From positions 1 to 10,631 of the forward strand of contig CALGIA010000016.1 in NCBI GenBank assembly GCA_937916005.1: a stretch of DNA of 10,631 bases, given 5' to 3'. Source of the stretch: an uncultured Rhodospirillaceae bacterium. GTDB lineage: Bacteria; Pseudomonadota; Alphaproteobacteria; MPNO01. The position numbers and the translations under genes were made by a program. Below the pieces are notes generated by a model, which saw only the letters and a program-made list of their open reading frames with translations, searched no databases and had not been told where the DNA came from. Each line of letters opens with the position of its first letter. The first letter of the stretch is position 1. Below are positions 6,926-10,631 of the stretch, in pieces.

Positions 6926-8230
6926 TTAGAGCGCACAGGTTCTGAAGCCGTAGAACAGATCCTGCCGCCCCGCCATGGCGAAATTACGCCAGCCATTCCA
7001 GACCAGACGATCACGGGTCGCCCACGATCCGCCGCGCGCGGTTTTGTGGGTGTAAAACCACGGGCGCGAATAATCCCGGTACGGATCATCGGAAAACCCC
7101 GGAAAAGGCGTGAAATCACTTTCGGTCCACTCCCAGACATTGCCGATCATCTGACGGCACCCGAAGGCGGCATCGCCCGCCGGGAAGGCCGCCACATCGA
7201 TGACCCCAAGGGCGCGCCCGTCGAGATTTGCCCGTTGCGGCGTTGGCGGATCATCGCCCCAGGCGAAGCGGCGGCGGTCTTCCGGCCGATCACCCGGCGC
7301 GCGGGACGCGGCGAAATCCCATTCGGCCTCGGTCGGCAACCTGCGCCCCGCCCATCGGCAAAAGGCCCGGGCTTCATGCCAACAGACATGGATCACCGGC
7401 GCATGGGGGCGCAGCTTCATCCAGTCCTGAAATTCGCGACCCTGCCAGCCCGACCCGTCACGCCGCCAGTAGACCGGATGTTCGGCGCCTTCGATCTCAC
7501 GCCAGCGCCAGCCCTGATCATCCCAGAAGCGGCGTTCGGCATAGCCGCCATCGGCGACGAAATCCGCGTATTCGGCGTTGGTCACCGGCGCGCGCGCCAT
7601 GCGAAAGGGCGCAATATCGACCCGGTGGCCCCATTTTTCATTATCGAAGATAAACGGTTCATCGCCGACCGCCCCCATGACATGGGACCCGCCCGGTATT
7701 TCCACATCGCCCGGCAGGGGGCCCGCATCATCCCGCACTGCAGGCTCGCCGAAATCCGGCGTGGGATAAGACAGGGTCTGGCGCGACCAGGTAAACGCCT
7801 CGTCATGCATGTCTTCATGAAACAGGGTCAGCAGGGTGTGATAGGTGTCTCGAACGCTTGCGGTCTTTCCCTTGCGCGACAGCCGGTCACACAGCGCGTC
7901 ACGCACCCGTTCCATATAGGAAAGGGTGGCGCCAAGATCGGGCAAATCCAGATCCCAACGGCTGTCATGAGCCACTTTCATGGAATCATAGAGCATGTCG
8001 GAGCCGTCGATATAGGAGCCTTGCCGATCGAGCCCGGCCAGCACGAAATGTTCATGAAACCAGCCGACATGGCCGATTTCCCACAAAAGCGGATTGACGA
8101 TGGCGAGCCTGGGTCCCATAAGCTGATCGGCATCCAGGCCCTGGACCAATGCGCGGGTACGGTCATGGGCATCGTGGAGCATGGTCGTCAGGTCGGAAAC
8201 AGGAAGCGGTTGGGTGGTTTCTATGCTCAT
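6926..8230 (-). CDS. senA: EgtB-type non-haem iron enzyme, probable selenoneine synthase SenA
   Basis: A 434-residue protein with an N-terminal DinB-like domain and a C-terminal FGE/sulfatase (SUMF1) domain, the EgtB architecture. The iron facial triad is visible: His54 (EIGHVGWFHEH), then His138 and His142 in the HxxxHxE motif (138-144). SUMF1 landmarks are GGSHVMGA (180-187), RLPTEAEWDFAA (297-308), GNVWEWTESDF (363-373) and ARGGSWATR (398-406). EgtB joins hercynine to a thiol; SenA joins hercynine to a selenosugar, giving selenoneine. The SenA call rests on the adjacent SenB and on the C-terminal ending GRQDLFYGFRTCAL, which resembles the EgtB-related group paired with SenB as I recall it. 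A true EgtB remains the alternative. ATG 8230 lacks a Shine-Dalgarno. The hercynine-making egtD is not in the window. Confidence 0.8.
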   Translation of the reverse strand: MSIETTQPLPVSDLTTMLHDAHDRTRALVQGLDADQLMGPRLAIVNPLLWEIGHVGWFHEHFVLAGLDRQGSYIDGSDMLYDSMKVAHDSRWDLDLPDLGATLSYMERVRDALCDRLSRKGKTASVRDTYHTLLTLFHEDMHDEAFTWSRQTLSYPTPDFGEPAVRDDAGPLPGDVEIPGGSHVMGAVGDEPFIFDNEKWGHRVDIAPFRMARAPVTNAEYADFVADGGYAERRFWDDQGWRWREIEGAEHPVYWRRDGSGWQGREFQDWMKLRPHAPVIHVCWHEARAFCRWAGRRLPTEAEWDFAASRAPGDRPEDRRRFAWGDDPPTPQRANLDGRALGVIDVAAFPAGDAAFGCRQMIGNVWEWTESDFTPFPGFSDDPYRDYSRPWFYTHKTARGGSWATRDRLVWNGWRNFAMAGRQDLFYGFRTCAL

Positions 8231-8248
8231 GTCTAACAGTCGGTTTGC

Positions 8249-8259
8249 GGTGATTCACC
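8249..8259. promoter_or_regulatory. Palindrome in the senA/senB divergent gap
   Basis: GGTGATTCACC: 5-base arms GGTGA/TCACC around one central base, ending directly before the senB ATG. It lies within the 29 bases (8231-8259) that separate the two start codons. GGTGAT is also complementary to part of the 16S rRNA 3' tail (the end of the extended Shine-Dalgarno), five bases from the ATG, so it may be the senB ribosome binding site, an operator, or both. Confidence 0.35.
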
Positions 8260-9216
8260 ATGAAGATTAGCCTAATCACCCCGGCCCCAAAACAATCATT
8301 ATCAGGCAACCGAAAAACCGCGTCGCGCTGGGCCACGCTGCTGCGCCAACTCGGCCATGACGTCACGATCGGCGAGGAGTGGCATGATGAAAAAGCCGAA
8401 TTGCTGATGGCGGTCCATGCCTGGCGCAGCGCCGACTCGGTCGCCAGGTTTCGCGCGGCCCATCCGGATGGCAAGGTGGCCGTGTTGCTCGCCGGAACCG
8501 ATATCTACCGCTTCCAGCACAGCCATCCGGCAGCGACCTTACGATCCATGGAACTGGCCGACGCGCTGGTCTGTCTGCATGATCTGGTGCATCGTGACAT
8601 TCCGAAACGGTTCGGGAAAAAGCTCCACATCATCCATCAATCGGCGTCACCCCTGCCCAAAAGCGTGACACCGTCGCGCCGTCATTTCGATGTCTGCGTG
8701 GTGGGGCATTTGCGTGACGAAAAGGATTCCCTGCGCACAGCCTATGCGGCGCGCGATTTACCGGAACAATCCCGCATCCGGGTTCTGCATCTGGGCCGCG
8801 CCCACAATGCGGATTGGGAGGCGCGCGCCCGCGCGGAAATGCGCATCAATCCGCGCTATCACTGGCTGGACGAGGTCCCGCGCTGGCGGGTACGCCGCCT
8901 CATGGCCCAGTCACGGGCAATGGTGCTGTCTTCGGTCATGGAAGGCGGCGCCAATGTGATTTCGGAAGCCGTGGCCGGCGGACTGCCGGTCATCGCGTCG
9001 GATATTTCCGGCTCAATCGGATTGCTGGGCGAAGACTATGCCGGCTATTACCCGGTCGAGGACACGGCGGGGCTGACGCGCGCGTTGACCCGGATCGAGG
9101 CGGAGCCGAAATTCCTGGCCCAGTTGAAACGCCAATGCCGGGCGCGGGAAAAGCTGTTTACGCCGGCGCGCGAGCGCCGGGCGCTGAAGAAACTGCTCGA
9201 CGGACTGGTCCCTTAA
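8260..9216 (+). CDS. senB: Selenosugar synthase SenB (GT-B glycosyltransferase family)
   Basis: A 318-residue cytoplasmic GT-B-fold protein. SenB of the selenoneine pathway joins selenophosphate and a UDP-sugar (UDP-GlcNAc) to make a 1-selenosugar, the selenium donor for SenA. The N-terminus KISLITPAP followed by GNRKTASRWATLLRQLGHDV (16-35) is the pattern I associate with this family (formerly a putative glycosyltransferase family, TIGR04348 from memory). LLAGTDIY (76-83) follows. The C-terminal half has a nucleotide-sugar-binding EX7E motif, Glu228 to Glu236 in MEGGANVISEAVAGGLPVIASDISG. ATG 8260 is the only sensible start. The gene is head to head with the senA-like gene, which supports both assignments. 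No selD/senC is adjacent. An ordinary family-4 glycosyltransferase is the less likely alternative. Confidence 0.87.
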   Translation: MKISLITPAPKQSLSGNRKTASRWATLLRQLGHDVTIGEEWHDEKAELLMAVHAWRSADSVARFRAAHPDGKVAVLLAGTDIYRFQHSHPAATLRSMELADALVCLHDLVHRDIPKRFGKKLHIIHQSASPLPKSVTPSRRHFDVCVVGHLRDEKDSLRTAYAARDLPEQSRIRVLHLGRAHNADWEARARAEMRINPRYHWLDEVPRWRVRRLMAQSRAMVLSSVMEGGANVISEAVAGGLPVIASDISGSIGLLGEDYAGYYPVEDTAGLTRALTRIEAEPKFLAQLKRQCRAREKLFTPARERRALKKLLDGLVP

Positions 9217-9254
9217 GGGCGCATCGCGTAGGTTGACGGCATAGACCAATACTC

Positions 9255-9260
9255 AGGAGA
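9255..9260 (+). promoter_or_regulatory. Strong ribosome binding site before the coxG-like gene
   Basis: AGGAGA five bases before TTG 9266. It is the best Shine-Dalgarno in the window and shows that the TTG is a real start codon. Confidence 0.75.
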
Positions 9261-9265
9261 AGAAA

Positions 9266-9880
9266 TTGGAATTCGATAATTCATTCGATGTTGCCGCGCC
9301 CGTCGAGCAGACATGGGCGATCCTGAAAGACATTGAGCGCATTGCGCCATGCCTGCCGGGGGCGGAATTGACGGAAGTCATCGACGAGGACAATTACAAG
9401 GGCAAGGTATCGGTGCGGCTCGGCCCGGTGGCGCTGACCTTTCAGGGCCAGGTAACCTTTACCGAACGGAACGATGCGGACTACACGGCCAAGGTAAAGG
9501 CGCAAGGGGCGGATGCGCGCGGGCGCGGCGGCGCCAATGCCAATGTCACATTCGGCCTGGCCGAAAGCGACGGCGGCGCGACCACCGTCAATATTCACAC
9601 GGATCTGCAGCTTTCCGGTTCCGTCGCGCAATATGGGCGGGGCGTCGGCATGATCACCGATTTGTCGTCCCAGATCATCGGGCAGTTCGCCAAGCGGCTG
9701 CATGAGGAAATCGTTTCCCAGGGGGGCGATTCTCCGGAGGCATCTGAAGCCGGCGCGACGGCCAAGGAAGCAAGAGCGATTGCCCCGGCCGCGCCGGTCG
9801 CGGTCGGCGGCATGGCGTTTCGCGTTTTGTGGAATGCGCTGGTCCGGTCGATCAAGCGGTTATTCGGCGCCGCCGGGTAA
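9266..9880 (+). CDS. CoxG-like SRPBCC-fold protein
   Basis: A 204-residue protein of the CO dehydrogenase subunit G (CoxG) group in the SRPBCC/START-like fold. Family features are the opening (M)EFDNSFDVAAPVEQTWAIL, the helix segment DIERIAPCLPGAEL (22-35), YKGKVSVRLGPVALTFQG (44-61), and the long final helix starting at GVGMITDLSSQIIGQFAKRL (126-145). An Ala/Glu-rich linker (about 150-180) joins this to a basic, hydrophobic C-terminal tail (VLWNALVRSIKRLFG) that probably attaches to the membrane. In Afipia (Oligotropha) carboxidovorans, CoxG helps recruit CO dehydrogenase to the membrane, and homologues often sit beside xanthine-dehydrogenase-family genes. None is seen here. It begins at TTG 9266, 49 bases after senB, so the two may be co-transcribed. 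Its role here is unknown. Confidence 0.85.
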   Translation: MEFDNSFDVAAPVEQTWAILKDIERIAPCLPGAELTEVIDEDNYKGKVSVRLGPVALTFQGQVTFTERNDADYTAKVKAQGADARGRGGANANVTFGLAESDGGATTVNIHTDLQLSGSVAQYGRGVGMITDLSSQIIGQFAKRLHEEIVSQGGDSPEASEAGATAKEARAIAPAAPVAVGGMAFRVLWNALVRSIKRLFGAAG

Positions 9881-9883
9881 AGC

Positions 9884-10402
9884 CTATTTCCACCAGCCCG
9901 TATTGAGCGGAATGGCATAGCTCAGGCTAAGAATTTCGGTTCCCTGGTTATCATTCGACAGGCTGGCATTCGACAAATGGTACAGAGATAAGCCGAGCCG
10001 GGAGCGGTTATCAAAACGGTACGCCAGTTCAATGCTGGAGCGGAACTCAATTGGATAACCGAGGTCCTTGCCCTCGCCGTTATGATACAGGCCCGGCGCG
10101 AAGCTTGGCGTCAAAACAATCCTGCGGCCAAAATAGAAATCGGCCGAAATACCGGCATAGCCATAAGCCGCTCCGTCCGATGACGCCATTACGCCCGCGA
10201 ACGGCTTGAATATCCAAAGCTTGTAATCCGACTGGTATTCGGCGCGGAATTCGATCGCTTCCATATCGTCATTGACGTCGTAGCGCCCGACCGCGAGCCG
10301 CAGGAAATCCGGATCATCCTCGGCCGCCGCCGGCATAGGCGCCATGCCAACAACGCAGGTGGCGACCAACACGGCGGTCAGCGCAATTCTGTTCAGTCTC
10401 AA
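9884..10402 (-). CDS. PagL-like lipid A 3-O-deacylase (acyloxyacyl hydrolase family)
   Basis: A 172-residue outer-membrane beta-barrel protein; Pseudomonas PagL has about 173 residues. PagL removes the 3-O-linked acyl chain of lipid A. A signal peptide occupies residues 1-27 (hydrophobic core ALTAVLVATCVVGMA, likely cleavage after AAA before EDD). The mature part has the alternating pattern of a small barrel and ends in aromatic residues (GWWK). The PagL catalytic triad is conserved in spacing: His142, Ser144 (YHLSNAS) and Glu156, which is 14 residues after the His as in Pseudomonas (126, 128, 140). The start is TTG 10402, with AAGAGGA about eight bases upstream. The stop lies three bases from the convergent coxG stop, with no visible terminator between. 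Confidence 0.87.
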   Translation of the reverse strand: MRLNRIALTAVLVATCVVGMAPMPAAAEDDPDFLRLAVGRYDVNDDMEAIEFRAEYQSDYKLWIFKPFAGVMASSDGAAYGYAGISADFYFGRRIVLTPSFAPGLYHNGEGKDLGYPIEFRSSIELAYRFDNRSRLGLSLYHLSNASLSNDNQGTEILSLSYAIPLNTGWWK

Positions 10403-10433
10403 GATATTTTCCTCTTCCCGTCCCCGTCGTCTG

Positions 10434-10462
10434 ATGATCGCGGATTACCGTGGGCGGTGCAA
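10434..10462 (-). promoter_or_regulatory. Possible promoter of the pagL-like gene
   Basis: On the minus strand, TTGCAC (10457-10462) and GATCAT (10434-10439) are separated by exactly 17 bases, and lie about 32 bases before TTG 10402. The match to the sigma-70 consensus is only fair (3/6 and 4/6). It lies in the 75-base gap after the proline iminopeptidase gene. Confidence 0.25.
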
Positions 10463-10477
10463 CCGCTATCGTATATT

Positions 10478-10631
10478 TTACAGCCGCGCCTTGAACCGCT
10501 CCGTGGCGCGGATCAGCGCCCGGCGCACGCCGGGGTCCATGGCGGAGTGGCCGGCGTCTGGAATTACCTGATATTCGGCTTCGGGCCAGCACCGATGCAG
10601 TTCGTCGGCGGTCACGATGGGGCAGACCATG
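10478..10631 (-). CDS. pip: Proline iminopeptidase, C-terminal fragment cut by the window edge
   Basis: The last 51 codons of an alpha/beta-hydrolase that removes N-terminal proline from peptides. The reading frame (stop TAA at 10478-10480) gives MVCPIVTADELHRCWPEAEY, then QVIPDAGHSAMDPGVRRALI, then a short basic end. AGHSAMDPG carries the catalytic histidine, and the MVCP...LHR.WPEA pattern is typical of the prolyl aminopeptidase C-terminus. The visible Met is internal, not the start: it corresponds to the Met of the family's RYDMVCP segment, whose catalytic Asp codon would end in the single C of base 10631. The rest of the gene, including the nucleophile Ser, is outside the window. Another alpha/beta-hydrolase is possible but less likely. 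Confidence 0.8.
   Translation of the reverse strand, partial: MVCPIVTADELHRCWPEAEYQVIPDAGHSAMDPGVRRALIRATERFKARL

Noticed and set aside
6926..8230. Annotation as a plain ergothioneine EgtB.
   Set aside because: The adjacent SenB and the C-terminal GFRTC ending favour SenA. It remains the stated alternative because hallmark residues alone do not separate the two by eye.
7046..8236. A 396-codon open frame on the plus strand covering almost all of the senA-like gene.
   Set aside because: It is an antisense shadow: the minus strand carries a complete, motif-rich EgtB-type protein, while the plus-strand translation is His/Arg/Pro/Gly-rich with no recognisable domain. Long antisense frames are common in GC-rich genes.
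9233..9255. TTGACG before the coxG-like gene as a promoter -35 box.
   Set aside because: No -10 element is found at a suitable distance; at 17 bases the sequence is the ribosome binding site itself.

Overview
The window reads as ordinary chromosome of a GC-rich alphaproteobacterium, probably Rhodospirillales-like. Three things suggest this: a three-gene proton-translocating transhydrogenase (pntAA-pntAB-pntB) whose PntAA closely resembles, from memory, the Rhodospirillum rubrum protein; frequent GTG and TTG starts; and a PagL-type outer-membrane lipid A deacylase, which implies a Gram-negative envelope. There are no mobile elements, tRNA or rRNA genes, or CRISPR arrays, and no gene-free stretch longer than about 150 bases.

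Left part (1-2951): biotin synthesis. bioB (minus strand, cut by the left edge) is divergent from bioF-bioD (plus strand, 4-base overlap). Together they cover the last part of the pathway: BioF makes 8-amino-7-oxononanoate, BioD makes dethiobiotin and BioB inserts the sulfur. BioA, which acts between BioF and BioD, is not in the window. The 109-base bioB/bioF gap holds a tandem repeat and an imperfect inverted repeat that could be the control site. A TauE/SafE-type membrane protein follows (3024-3767).

Middle (3768-6913): an AT-rich upstream region with a perfect 12-base palindrome leads into pntAA-pntAB-pntB. This encodes the transhydrogenase that uses the proton gradient to make NADPH from NADH.

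Right-middle (6926-9880): this is the most notable part. A minus-strand EgtB-type non-haem iron enzyme lies head to head with a plus-strand glycosyltransferase, with 29 bases between their start codons. The pair matches SenA (selenoneine synthase) and SenB (selenosugar synthase) of the recently described selenoneine pathway. SenB would make a selenosugar from selenophosphate and a UDP-sugar, and SenA would couple it to hercynine. The usual third partner (senC, a selD homologue) and egtD are absent here, so selenophosphate and hercynine would have to come from genes elsewhere. A CoxG/SRPBCC gene follows senB on the same strand.

Right end (9884-10631): a PagL-like lipid A 3-O-deacylase (minus, TTG start), convergent with coxG, then the C-terminal 51 codons of a proline iminopeptidase (minus, cut by the right edge).
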